Shown here piece by piece: positions 47,091 to 58,347 of a stretch of 64,000 nt of DNA; the stretch's first letter is position 1; each line of letters begins with the position of its first letter. The stretch is from positions 43,732,122 through 43,796,121 of the forward strand of contig CM063108.1 in assembly GCA_031841125.1 (NCBI GenBank). The letters are read 5' to 3'. The notes under the pieces are model-generated. The model was not told the DNA's origin, did no database searches, and saw nothing but the letters and a program-made list of their open reading frames with translations. The stretch is from Acanthococcus lagerstroemiae. Its lineage: Eukaryota > Arthropoda > Insecta > Hemiptera > Eriococcidae. The position numbers and the translations under genes are program-made.

Positions 47091-47139
47091 GAGCTGTTAA
47101 AGTCTGAATCCAAAATTAATTTTTAGTCCAAAGATCAAA

Positions 47140-47700
47140 ATGGACGAAAAGTGTTACACTATTCCCCGATCCCCCCTACGTGATGTTAAGAAAGCCAAAG
47201 AGAATTTGCAAAATGCGACCTATAAAAAAGAGCCTACACATTATTCATTAGTGAAGAAGTACGACGCAGTGAACATTGCTGGACGGGAGAAATTAATCAA
47301 ACGAATTACAGATGAAACAAAACCTATGCTCTACTAGGGCGGTTGCTGTACATGAAATTTTGCACTCCGTTCACACAGCCATTGGCCATAGCGGACAAAA
47401 TAGAATGGTAGAAGAATTACACTGAAAATACAGCAATATAACATGAGAACTTGTCCTGTTATACCTTAATACACTAGAACAGGAATAAATCCCTGCAAGG
47501 AGGAATTATTGAACCTGGCAATCGTAACAGCCGCTGGCCAATACCACTCAATCTCTCTTCAACAAGCAGCAGCGCTTAATAGCATTTCAGGATCAAAAGG
47601 GTATCGACGATTCTTGCAAAACAAACTGCAAGACAAAAAAATGTGCTTGCAAGACAGCTGGTTGTCTATGCACTTCCAAGTGCCACTCTAACTCTAGTTG
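47140..47700 (+). pseudogene. KRBA2/SCAN3-like integrase-domain remnant, internally deleted
   Basis: The first frame includes YSLVKKYDAVNIAGREKLIK. In shifted frame, EILHSVHTAIGHSGQNRMVE is an HH-CC integrase zinc-binding motif (H---H--IGH-G--RM). After a gap the frame gives CKTNCKTKKCACKTAGCLC and a SKCHSNSS tail, the Cys-rich C-terminus of KRAB-A domain 2/SCAN 3-like, Ginger-related proteins. The integrase core (DDE) between these is missing. The first Met at 47140 lies in a good context but is not proof of a start. Confidence 0.62.
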
Positions 47701-47736
47701 GAGCTGTGCTAATAAGCAGTAGTGTACGTAGTAGAC

Positions 47737-48597
47737 TAGTGATGTGTAGTTGTTGATAGTTTCGAAACTATCAATTGTTTTGATAGTAACTTAAAATACT
47801 ATCAATACTATCAAAAAGTGGTTTGATAGTTCTTTACATACTATCAATACTATCAAAGTTTATTTGATAGTTTTAACATTAATTATTAAAAATTTTAGGA
47901 TCGATGAATAATTCATTTATTATCAGTTCTAACATGATTTAATCACTATTTTGTTATTAATTATTATTAATTAGAAACTAGATTGCGAATTTTTTCGAAT
48001 GAAATAATAAACACACTTAATCATAATCCGACAAATAACTTATTGATAAGAAATAACAATAACTTTTGATGGTTTCAAGTTTCAGTAGGTGTAGGTATTC
48101 AGTTTTCAGTAATATACATTACACAAGCATAAGCCATAACATTAACTACCAAATCCAGAACCAGAAGAGTTTAATTAATAATCAAATCATGGAATGAAAA
48201 ATGAAACTGTCAAATACACATTGAGGATCGAGAAACGACTGGGAGAACAAACCTAAATCTAACGAGCTTATGGTCTCTTTCCCAGCTTCCAAGATTCATC
48301 TGAATGGATGAAATCACAGTTCACAAAATCAGTAAATACTAAATAGTAAATACTAAATATTTAGTATTATTTACTATTTAGGTAACTATAATTAAATAAA
48401 TTTAAAACAGTGTTGACAAATGACAAATTCATAATTATTCATTTTGATGATTTGATAGTTTTTATTAATTTGATAGTTTTTAAGAACTATCAATAGTGTT
48501 GATAGTCAATGAAGTGACTATCGATAGTTTGATAGTACTAAATTTACTAAAAACTATCAATACTATCAAAAATACTATCAATTACTACACATCACTA
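47737..48597. mobile_element. 861-bp hAT-like MITE abutting the palindrome
   Basis: The termini TAGTGATGTGTAG and CTACACATCACTA are inverted repeats. Both subterminal regions are packed with ACTATCAA / TTGATAGT motifs in both orientations, typical of hAT-type non-autonomous elements. There is no transposase. It lies between a TAGTAGACT copy (47729-47737) and the left palindrome terminus, so it apparently inserted into the extreme end of the palindromic element. Confidence 0.75.
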
Positions 48598-48603
48598 TAA
48601 GTA

Positions 48604-48612
48604 GGTATAAAA
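48604..48612 (+). promoter_or_regulatory. TATA-like motif at the left terminus
   Basis: TATAAAAGG lies within 17 bp of the palindrome's left end, pointing inward. The mirror copy is at the right end (about 58581-58589, minus strand). A promoter role is inferred from the motif only. Another TATATA box lies near 50278, closer to the polymerase gene. Confidence 0.4.
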
Positions 48613-48843
48613 GGCCAGTCCTGCAACACACAACAGACTATGCTAAGCGCCATAGTCATTGACCTCTCGAGGCGCGTGGTTAGATTCGCGCGCTTTTGAA
48701 TCATATGCTCGATGATGACATGTTTCGCATGTGAATATTTCTAATCACGTGTTCGCGAATTAAAGGCGGGAAGCATTAAGTGGGAGATATTTTCGTCGTA
48801 TATTTTTAATTGAATATTTAAAATTTGATTGATTAACCTACCT

Positions 48844-48902
48844 GAGACTGGAGAGTCCCTCGTTAGACGCGTTAGCGTCAACGATGGACCTCTCTATGTC
48901 TC
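48844..48902. repeat. 59-nt hairpin, left arm copy 1
   Basis: GAGAC, GAGAGTCC and CGTTAGACGC on the left pair with GCGTCAACG, GGACCTCTC and GTCTC on the right, around a GTTA loop. Four copies exist in the element: here, 48977-49035, 58156-58214 and 58289-58347. Confidence 0.85.
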
Positions 48903-48976
48903 TCAATTAAATTTAGAACAGTATCAACCTATCAATTCTGAATTCATTTTCGAATTTGATAGTCATCTACCAAGCT

Positions 48977-49035
48977 GAGACAAGAGAGTCCCTCGTTAGA
49001 CGCGGTAGCGTCAACGATGGACCTCTCTGTGTCTC
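48977..49035. repeat. 59-nt hairpin, left arm copy 2
   Basis: Same stem as copy 1, with loop GGTA in place of GTTA and changes confined to the outer spacer (CAAGAGAG against CTGGAGAG, CTGTGTCTC against CTATGTCTC). Placed 133 bp from copy 1. The stem is kept although bases around it vary. Confidence 0.85.
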
Positions 49036-49059
49036 GCAATTAAATTTGAGTATATCCAA

Positions 49060-49063
<4 letters not shown>

Positions 49064-49107
<44 letters not shown>
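49064..49107. repeat. (TTA)n microsatellite, left arm, about 15 units
   Basis: The mirror tract in the right arm (58057-58131) has about 25 units. The length difference is one of the markers that the arms have diverged. Confidence 0.9.
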
Positions 49108-49109
<2 letters not shown>

Positions 49110-50256
49110 TTTGCAAATCTCCGAATCGAATCGAAAAATATCAGATACATGGACATGTATGCTATTTTCACTCGACGCAGTCGACGGACGAGTCAATTTC
49201 ACATTTTTACCGTTAAAAGCAGCGTTAGATTCGATAAACTACCCCATCTTGAACATGTATGCTATTTTCATACGAAGCAGTCAACAGGCGAAACAATTTT
49301 CGCTTGTGCTGTTAAAAGATCCGTTATATACCTAAATTCCATTCTCATCGGCAACTTTTTACATGAAACAATTTTGTACAGGGGAAAGTATTCAACAATC
49401 ATCTAGCCCTTGCGGTAAAAACAATTAGTTTAAACCTTTCTTCGAAAGAGCAGCTGATACTCTGGCATGCGAGAATCTATTCATAGTGTCTTTAGACTTT
49501 TTCGCAAAAGTAGACTCGACCTGCAACAATTAGCGAGCGTGACACTTGACGCTTCGAGTGTATGCGGTTCCAAGCCCAAGGCAATTAGTATCAATCGACT
49601 TCTATTGTGCATATTGTATCCCTATTTCCCCCGCGGATACAGGTGTCAGCCACTGGTTTACTTGCTGTTAATAAACATGTTTTCTGCTACCTGCAGTAGC
49701 GATTCCGAGTGTAAAGCGATTAGCATGGCATTTGCTTAAGCCTTTTTCTAATGTCTTCTCGACTTTCTCTCTGAAGGAAGGATAGCTAGATCCTTCTATC
49801 GGTTTTGAGGTAAATTAGCGAGTCTGGACTACGCTTAACACATACTTGCGACCTTCGTCGAACGGTGAAATGTCAATCAAATATAAAGTCCCATTATCAG
49901 GAAACTTGTCCAGCTAGATGATACTTAGTCCACAGGTGAAAATATCGTTTTCGCGACAAGTTTCTCAGAGGGAGGAGAATAATTTTCCCACCAATCACAT
50001 GGCTTTTTGAACAATTTTTCCATCCAATAGCAAGGCGTTAACATAATTAGGAAATATGAACAACCCTCCGAGTTATGAATATAACATTCAAATTTCCGAG
50101 TGTTCAAATCACTCTACAATTTACTGTCTACACGATCAGAGCTCATCTTTTTGCTTTCGTTGACATCGTCGTCGTCGCTATTGTTGTTCTTCTTCAGCAA
50201 ATTCAAGTCGTTGACTTTTTTGATTTTTTGCATCGCATCAATCTACGTCTAATCCG
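49108..50256. other. Left arm leader without a recognised gene
   Basis: A pair of direct repeats starts ACATGTATGCTATTTTCA (about 49153 and 49255) with related sequence after each. Short open frames (for example 49467-49739) are mirrored in the right arm, but since the arms are nearly identical this is no evidence of selection. No domain was recognised. Confidence 0.4.
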
Positions 50257-51244
50257 AGTAAGTACCTAACCAATCTTTATATATGTATTCATCGCCTCGA
50301 TTTTTTAATTTCGTCGACATTAACGTAATTTCCGTTGATTTCTATCTTTTTGCACTGTCTATCCTCGAACGAATTAACGTAATTTCCATCAATTTTCTCG
50401 TTTATATGATCGCTTACGTGAATATTTATCGAAAATTTATTTTTCTGTCTAATAGAAAAATGGCTTTATCAAAATTCCCGTCGAATTTCACCGTCTCTTC
50501 CGACAACGAGCAGGCTGTAGCTGGACCCAGCTGGCGTGAGGTCAATTCAGACAGAGTCGCCAACAGGGTGAGATATTTTTGTCAAATTTCTGTACTAGAA
50601 CAAGGAAAATTGCGAATATATTCTAACACTTGAATTAATTAACCCTCAGGTCAATCGAAAACGTGCTGCCCCATCGGCCTCATCCGCTAGTGAATTCGTT
50701 CGACAGTTGAACGCCCATCAATCCCATCAGGCTCACAGAAACGAGGAAGAAGGAACGATCCTCTGCTCAACGTGCCAAACTCAGCATAAAAAAGCATTCT
50801 GGTATCGCCATATTATCTCCCAGACTCATAAGGATGCTGTTCACCGTGCTAGCTTACAAGATGCGAGCGCAGCCAGGGGAATAATTCTTCACCAGACATC
50901 GAACATGTTGGTATATGATATTTTATTTAAGCCCGACGAAACTATTATTAATTCCGAGGAAAATAGAGACGAAGATGTAAATTTAAATTTTAGCCGGCCC
51001 GAGCTGGACTCAATCGATCAGGCTTCGTTGGAGGAAACTAATCAAGCTGCTAAAGATACAATCGAAATTTTTTTTGCTTACCCGATCTGAGAATTTTTCA
51101 GAAAAAGTGCTCAAATGTGACATGATAATTTCAGCACTTTTTTGTACAATTTGTGACAATTAATTCCACCAATCAGAGACGAGAACGGGTTTTTGTCAGT
51201 CTGCTGCCACCAGTGTCACAACTGGGCAGTTTTTAATACCATTT

Positions 51245-51328
51245 GTGACAGAAATGTGCTCATTTGTGACAGAAATGTGCTCATTTGTGACAGAAATGTG
51301 CTCATTTGTGACAGAAATGTGCTCATTT
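51245..51328. repeat. Four tandem copies of a 21-bp unit
   Basis: The unit GTGACAGAAATGTGCTCATT(T) repeats four times exactly. A diverged copy lies near 51396. The GTGACA motif in it is the same as the element's subterminal motif. Confidence 0.92.
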
Positions 51329-52193
51329 GTGTCAATTAAAAAAATGTCACGTTTAAGCAGTTTTTTGCTTACTGGGCAGTTTTTAATGCCACTTGTGACA
51401 GAAATGTACTCATTTGTGCCATTTTAATAAGTGTCACATTTACGCAGTTTTTTGCTCGCCTCTGCAGGCGCTGGTTATAGCCCCCGCTGCACCCTCAATT
51501 GTGAGCATCGCATAGGTATATTACATATATTATAGAAATATATTTCTGCCATAAGAATAAATAAATACACGATACCGCAAAGCAAGTGTGGTAGGAGCGC
51601 GATAACAATGTAAATAATGTAGTCAATATTTACAAAAAGCACGTAGAAAATGTATATTTTACATACATACAACAAAATAATAATTATAGATAGGTACTAA
51701 AAATAAAGTACAGGACTAAAAACAACCCCTGACTAAGTTGTTCAACTTAATTGGATGCTATATTCAGCGTCAAGGAACCAACCAACATTTGTAAACAAAA
51801 TGAGTTATTAGTATATATGTTTGGAAAGAGCGTAAAAAGTAGAATTTTTCAAAATTGGGCTGCCGATTCAAAAATGTGTACTCACATTGAAAAATGCTTA
51901 TCAGTAAACGCTATGTCATATAGTTTCTACCAAAATATTGAGTTCTTATTTATATGCACTTTTGGTTTTGGTTGATGTTGGAGCGCTCCTTCTCAGAATA
52001 CAAACTGCCAGCAATTCCAAAATGCACGGATATTATTCTCTCAGCGCAGTGCAATCACAAAATACAGGTATCATGCAGCTATGTTGATTCCAGCTTATCT
52101 ATCAGGTGAACAAGCGTAGATACTTATAAAGGATGTTATTCTACAGAAAAATTCCGCCAGCAAAGATCATCCGGAGGAAGATTATTATATACT

Positions 52194-52403
52194 TATCCTG
52201 TGTATTTTTTCCTCTTTCAGCCTGTTCTGTTATTTGGAGAGCTTCATCGTCTATATACGATCGAGTATATTTTGAAATCACTGGTGAACAGCGTGAGGAA
52301 CATACACGCGCTGTTTACCAGTGATTTTGAAATATATACTCGTATATATACTAAGAAGCTCCAAATAACAGAACAGACTGAAAGAGGAAAAATACACAGG
52401 ATA
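52194..52403. mobile_element. 210-bp fold-back nested inside the inserted element
   Basis: TATCCTGTGTATTTTT at the left pairs with AAAAATACACAGGATA at the right, and pairing continues inward through CTGTTCTGTTATTTGGAG and TTTGAAATCACTGGT(G/A)AACAGCG to a small loop near 52303. Almost the whole length is self-complementary. Confidence 0.85.
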
Positions 52404-54309
52404 ATAATTATAATTATAGGTAACTTACTCGTTTTCATTGTAGCCATGTATTTCATTAGCACACGTGGTGGTCAAGGAGCACAGCAACACACGAACGAAA
52501 TATATTTAAATATAAAATCATAAATTATAAGTAGTCGTCAAATTTCAAATTAAAACACAGAAATGAGAGCACAATCACAATCCCAGTTAGTACAAGACAA
52601 TATATGTTCAAAGTTGAATTTAAGTATAACGATTAATTATTTAATTTCTAGATTCTCTCAAATTGCCACAAATAAGCAGTTTTCTGCTTAAATATGACAA
52701 CATAAACTGTCACACATAAGCATATTTGTGACACTTTAATGTCACGGAGGCCGTGTGACATATTTCCAGTGATAAAAGGGGCGGATCTAAATATTTACCA
52801 CACTTTTACCACAAATTTGCGAAATTTACAGACTTGAGCACTTTTTTTTGCCACAGATAGTGTCACAAGCTTAAAAACGCAGATCGGGTACTTCTACGAT
52901 GGTATTATATTTAGATTGGAGGAAGGGCTCACCATTCACGGTTCTATAAAGGTCCACTGCTCGCTCGGCATACAAATGCAAAAGTTTACTACCGATGGGC
53001 AGTTAATTTATGAAAATATCTCGTTAAGAACCTCAGCGGAGGAAATATTAATCAGTACCGACTTAAGAGAATGGCTTACTCTATTAATTGTTGAAATGTT
53101 GATAAAATATGAAGAGAATTCTCATCGAGGCTCGAATTGGACGCTTTCTAAGGTTAACGATTTCGAGATACATGTTAGCAAATTTAGTCCCCTGCGCGCA
53201 ACATCGTATATCCCACTTCCTTCCGAGATAGTACGAAAAAAAGCCGTTATCAATGTCGATAATACTACAGATGAATTTTGCTTCAAATACGCCATTTTAG
53301 GCAAAGCAGTGCATGCGAAAACCCCTAAAGTCATAAATCCAAATCGTGTTAGCAATTATAAGAGAGCCGAATATGAAAATATGTACAATTTCGACAGTAT
53401 CAGATTTCCAACTCCCATATCTGACATTATCATTTTTGAAAAAAATAATTCAGCCTCAGTTAATGTGTATGGATTAAGTAAGGAGGGTGCAAAAGAGACA
53501 TTTGTCTACCCTATCCGAATTTCTAAGAATTATGTTCGAAATAATCACTTTAATCTACTCTATATCCAGGATGAGGCTTCCTTAGGCGCCGAGGATAAGC
53601 CCATCAACGGACATTTTTGCTATATTACAAATTTAAGTCGATTGGTGAGTGCACAAAATAATAATAATGGTCACGCTCTCCACATCTGCCACAGATGTTT
53701 GATGAGTTTTAAGAGCGAATCAAGGCTAGTTGAGCATGAGAAATTCTGCATGAATCACGAGCCCATTCGTGTGGAAATGCCCAACGATGAAAAGAGAATT
53801 CAAACATTTAAAAATCACAAGTTTCAACAACGAATCCCTTATGTAATCTATGCAGATTTCGAGTGCGCACTCGTCCCATTTTCAACAGCTACCCGTAACG
53901 TGAATATCGAAGAGGCTTTTACCGATAAAACACATATCCATCTACCTACTTCATATTGTTACTACATTGTATCTTGCAACGAGGCTGACCCTACTGAATA
54001 TAAGCCTCAGTTGTACAGGGGTCCCAATGCAGTTCAGCATTTCTGGAAGAGTATTCGCACAGAACTTATGAAAATTGCCGAGATTTATAAACATATTGTT
54101 CCTATAAACATCACCCCTGAAGACGAAATACGAATAAATGAGGTGGTTAAATGTCACATCTGTGGGGCTTTGCCTCGAACCTCCCCCCACGATTTTGTAC
54201 TCGATCACGATCATTTAACTGGTCGACCCCGCGGATTTGCATGTAACAGTTGTAATTTAGCCTATCAACTGCCGGCGTTTGTCCCCATAGTTCTTCACAA
54301 TGGAAGTTC

Positions 54310-56704
54310 TTACGATTTTAAAATGCTAATTCGCGACATATACAGCGAAATTTCTTCTAATGATGATGAGGTAAATGATAATACATCAGTCAATAGGAGC
54401 AGGCCTGCTCGTAGGAGAGGTAGGGCACCAAAAAGAGCTCGTTGTAATTTTATTTTAGACGAGGCTAGCGTTGATGGTGATGATGATAATTCTGATGATG
54501 ATGATGACGAATCTAAAATAAAATTACAACGAGCTCTTTTTGGTGCCCTACCTCTCCTACGAGCAGGCCTGCTCCTATTGACTGATGTATTATCATTTAC
54601 CTCATCATCATTAGAAGAAATTTCGCTGTATATGTCGCGAATTAGCATTTTAAAATCGTAAGAACTTCCATTGTGAAGAACTATGGGGACAAACGCCGGC
54701 AGTTGATAGGCTAAATTACAACTGTTACATGCAAATCCGCGGGGTCGACCAGTTAAATGATCGTGATCGAGTACAAAATCGTGGGGGGAGGTTCGAGGCA
54801 AAGCCCCACAGATGTGACATTTAACCACCTCATTTATTCGTATTTCGTCTTCAGGGGTGATGTTTATAGGAACAATATGTTTATAAATCTCGGCAATTTT
54901 CATAAGTTCTGTGCGAATACTCTTCCAGAAATGCTGAACTGCATTGGGACCCCTGTACAACTGAGGCTTATATTCAGTAGGGTCAGCCTCGTTGCAAGAT
55001 ACAATGTAGTAACAATATGAAGTAGGTAGATGGATATGTGTTTTATCGGTAAAAGCCTCTTCGATATTCACGTTACAGGTAGCTGTTGAAAATGGGACGA
55101 GTGCGCACTCGAAATCTGCATAGATTACATAAGGGATTCGTTGTTGAAACTTGTGATTTTTAAATGTTTGAATTCTCTTTTCATCGTTGGGCATTTCCAC
55201 ACGAATGGGCTCGTGATTCATGCAGAATTTCTCATGCTCAACTAGCCTTGATTCGCTCTTAAAACTCATCAAACATCTGTGGCAGATGTGGAGAGCGTGA
55301 CCATTATTATTATTTTGTGCACTCACCAATCGACTTAAATTTGTAATACAGCAAAAATGTCCGTTGATGGGCTTATCCTCGGCGCCTAAGGAAGCCTCAT
55401 CCTGGATATAGAGTAGATTAAAGTGATTATTTCGAACATAATTCTTAGAAATTCGGATAGGGTAGACAAATGTCTCTTTTGCACCCTCCTTACTTAATCC
55501 ATACACATTAACTGAGGCTGAATTATTTTTTTCAAAAATGATAATGTCAGATATGGGAGTTGGAAATCTGATACTGTCGAAATTGTACATATTTTCATAT
55601 TCGGCTCTCTTATAATTGCTAACACGATTTGGATTTATGACTTTAGGGGTTTTCGCATGCACTGCTTTGCCTAAAATGGCGTATTTGAAGCAAAATTCAT
55701 CTGTAGTATTATCGACATTGATAACGGCTTTTTTTCGTACTATCTCGGAAGGAAGTGGGATATACGATGTTGCGCGCAGGGGACTAAATTTGCTAACATG
55801 TATCTCGAAATCGTTAACCTTAGAAAGCGTCCAATTCGAGCCTCGATGAGAATTCTCTTCATATTTTATCAACATTTCAACAATTAATAGAGTAAGCCAT
55901 TCTCTTAAGTCGGTACCGATTAATATTTCCTCCGCTGAGGTTCTTAACGAGATATTTTCATAAATTAACTGCCCATCGGTAGTAAACTTTTGCATTTGTA
56001 TGCCGAGCGAGCAGTGGACCTTTATAGAACCGTGAATGGTGAGCCCTTCCTCCAATCTAAATATAATACCATCGTAGAAGTAAGCAAAAAAAATTTCGAT
56101 TGTATCTTTAGCAGCTTGATTAGTTTCCTCCAACGAAGCCTGATCGATTGAGTCCAGCTCGGGCCGGCTAAAATTTAAATTTACATCTTCGTCTCTATTT
56201 TCCTCGGAATTAATAATAGTTTCGTCGGGCTTAAATAAAATATCATATACCAACATGTTCGATGTCTGGTGAAGAATTATTCCCCTGGCTGCGCTCGCAT
56301 CTTGCAAGCTAGCACGGTGAACAGCATCCTTATGAATCTGGGAGATAATATGGCGATACCAGAATGCTTTTTTATGCTGAGTTTGGCACGTTGAGCAGAG
56401 GATCGTTCCTTCTTCCTCGTTTCTGTGAGCCTGATGGGATTGATGGGCGTTCAACTGTCGAACGAATTCACTATTAGCGGATGAGGCCGATGGGGCAGCA
56501 CGTTTTCGATTGACCTGAGGGTTAATTAATTCAAGTGTTAGAATATATTCGCAATTTTCCTTGTTCTAGTACAGAAATTTGACAAAAATATCTCACCCTG
56601 TTGGCGACTCTGTCTGAATTGACCTCACGCCAGCTGGGTCCAGCTACAGCCTGCTCGTTGTCGGAAGAGACGGTGAAATTCGACGGGAATTTTGATAAAG
56701 CCAT
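54310..56704 (-). CDS. Family-B DNA polymerase N-terminal part, right-arm copy, open but truncated
   Basis: Exons (minus strand) 56704-56597 and 56514 onward, split by the 82-bp intron 56596-56515. About 700 residues come from the arm itself, followed by loop and antisense codons to a stop at 54310 (770 in all). An N-terminal C2H2-like finger (CSTCQTQHKKAFWYRHIISQ, then HKDAVH) and a second CHRC...HEKFC finger precede Exo I (YVIYADFECAL). An HNH/endonuclease-VII-like insert follows (CHICG, DHDHLTG, CNSCN), then Exo II (HNGSSYDFKMLI). This order is known from polymerases of Maverick/Polinton elements and related DNA viruses. The palm (SLYPS, DTDS) lies beyond the truncation, so it cannot polymerise. 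It differs from the left copy at several residues and by one extra Asn codon. Confidence 0.85.
54460..54511. other. 52-bp central loop of the palindrome
   Basis: Non-palindromic junction between the arms. In the plus-strand polymerase frame it encodes an Asp-rich run from GAT-GAT codons, which may be native polymerase sequence. The GAT microsatellite is a plausible place for the strand switch that made the palindrome. Frames reading on past it (to 54661 on plus, 54310 on minus) are antisense of the opposite arm. Confidence 0.85.
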
Positions 56705-58054
56705 TTTTCTATTAGACAGAAAAATAAATTTTCGATAAATATTCACGTAAGCGATCATATAAACGAGAAAATTGATGGAAATTACGTTAATTCGTTCGAG
56801 GATAGACAGTGCAAAAAGATAGAAATCAACGGAAATTACGTTAATGTCGACGAAATTAAAAAATCGAGGCGATGAATACATATATAAAGATTGGTTAGGT
56901 ACTTACTCGGATTAGACGTAGATTGATGCGATGCAAAAAATCAAAAAAGTCAACGACTTGAATTTTCTGAAGAAGAACAACAATAGCGACGACGACGATG
57001 TCAACGAAAGCAAAAAGATGAGCTCTGATCGTGTAGACAGTAAATTGTAGAGTGATTTGAACACTCGGAAATTTGAATGTTATATTCATAACTCGGAGGG
57101 TTGTTCATATTTCCTAATTATGTTAACGCCTTGCTATTGGATGGAAAAATTGTTCAAAAAGCCATGTGATTGGTGGGAAAATTATTCTCCTCCCTCTGAG
57201 AAACTTGTCGCGAAAACGATATTTTCACCTGTGGACTAAGTATCATCTAGCTGGACAAGTTTCCTGATAATGGGACTTTATATTTGATTGACATTTCACC
57301 GTTCGACGAAGGTCGCAAGTATGTGTTAAGCGTAGTCCAGACTCGCTAATTTACCTCAAAACCGATAGAAGGATCTAGCTATCCTTCCTTCAGAGAGAAA
57401 GTCGAGAAGACATTAGAAAAAGGCTTAAGCAAATGCCATGCTAATCGCTTTACACTCGGAATCGCTACTGCAGGTAGCAGAAAACATGTTTATTAACAGC
57501 AAGTAAACCAGTGGCTGACACCTGTATCCGCGGGGGAAATAGGGATACAATATGCACAATAGAAGTCGATTGATACTAATTGCCCTGGGCTTGGAACCGC
57601 ATACACTCGAAGCGTCAAGTGTCACGCTCGCTAATTGTTGCAGGTCGAGTCTACTTTTGCGAAAAAGTCTAAAGACACTATGAATAGATTCTCGCATGCC
57701 AGAGTATCAGCTGCTCTTTCGAAGAAAGGTTTAAACTAATTGTTTTTACCGCAAGGGCTAGATGATTGTTGAATACTTTCCCCTGTACAAAATTGTTTCA
57801 TGTAAAAAGTTGCCGATGAGAATGGAATTTAGGTATATAACGGATCTTTTAACAGCACAAGCGAAAATTGTTTCGCCTGTTGACTGCTTCGTATGAAAAT
57901 AGCATACATGTTCAAGATGGGGTAGTTTATCGAATCTAACGCTGCTTTTAACGGTAAAAATGTGAAATTGACTCGTCCGTCGACTGCGTCGAGTGAAAAT
58001 AGCATACATGTCCATGTATCTGATATTTTTCGATTCGATTCGGAGATTTGCAAA

Positions 58055-58056
<2 letters not shown>

Positions 58057-58131
<75 letters not shown>
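58057..58131. repeat. (AAT)n microsatellite, right arm, about 25 units
   Basis: Mirror of the tract at 49064-49107, ten units longer. Asn-repeat frames crossing it are artefacts. Confidence 0.9.
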
Positions 58132-58132
<1 letters not shown>

Positions 58133-58155
58133 TGGATATACTCACATTTAATTGC

Positions 58156-58214
58156 GAGACACAGAGAGGTCCATCGTTGACGCTACCGCGTCTAACGAGG
58201 GACTCTCTTGTCTC
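58156..58214. repeat. 59-nt hairpin, right arm (mirror of left copy 2)
   Basis: Reverse complement of 48977-49035, keeping the full stem and the GGTA/TACC loop. Confidence 0.85.
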
Positions 58215-58288
58215 AGCTTGGTAGATGACTATCAAATTCGAAAATGAATTCAGAATTGATAGGTTGATACTGTTCTAAATTTAATTGG

Positions 58289-58347
58289 GAGACATAGAGA
58301 GGTCCATCGTTGACGCTAACGCGTCTAACGAGGGACTCTCCAGTCTC
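58289..58347. repeat. 59-nt hairpin, right arm (mirror of left copy 1)
   Basis: Reverse complement of 48844-48902, with the GTTA/TAAC loop. Confidence 0.85.

Larger units (their letters stand above)
51081..52888. mobile_element. 1,808-bp TA-flanked non-autonomous element inserted in the polymerase gene
   Basis: The termini CCCGATCTG and CAGATCGGG are inverted, and TA is duplicated at 51079-51080 and 52889-52890. The right arm gives the exact empty site. Both ends are rich in GTGACA / TGTCAC motifs. The interior holds a 21-bp tandem repeat (51245-51328) and a 210-bp fold-back (52194-52403). No transposase frame was recognised, so it was probably mobilised in trans by a TA-targeting transposase (Tc1/mariner is one candidate). 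Confidence 0.9.
50460..54661 (+). pseudogene. Family-B DNA polymerase N-terminal part, left-arm copy, disrupted
   Basis: The gene starts at 50460 (AAAAATGG context). A likely 5' leader intron is 50257-50455, and an 82-bp coding intron is 50568-50649 (GTGAGA...CCTCAG) that keeps the frame. Exon 2 is broken at 51081 by a 1,808-bp element, which brings a stop at 51088-51090. Homology resumes at 52889. Features after the break match the right copy: CHRCLMSFKSESRLVEHEKFC zinc-finger (partly quoted), Exo I YVIYADFECAL, an HNH-like CHICG...DHDHLTGRPRGFACNSCN segment, and Exo II HNGSSYDFKML. The frame then runs through the central loop into antisense sequence to 54661, which is not authentic polymerase. 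No polymerase palm is present. Confidence 0.85.

Noticed and set aside
49011..49202. Poly-Asn open frames (also 57962-58180)
   Set aside because: They translate the (AAT)n microsatellite and differ in length between arms.
51245..51328. CRISPR-like short regular repeats
   Set aside because: The 21-bp units are directly contiguous with no spacers, inside a transposon of a eukaryote.
54310..54661. C-terminal extensions of both polymerase frames beyond the central loop
   Set aside because: They are antisense of the opposite arm and not polymerase sequence; openness there is accidental.
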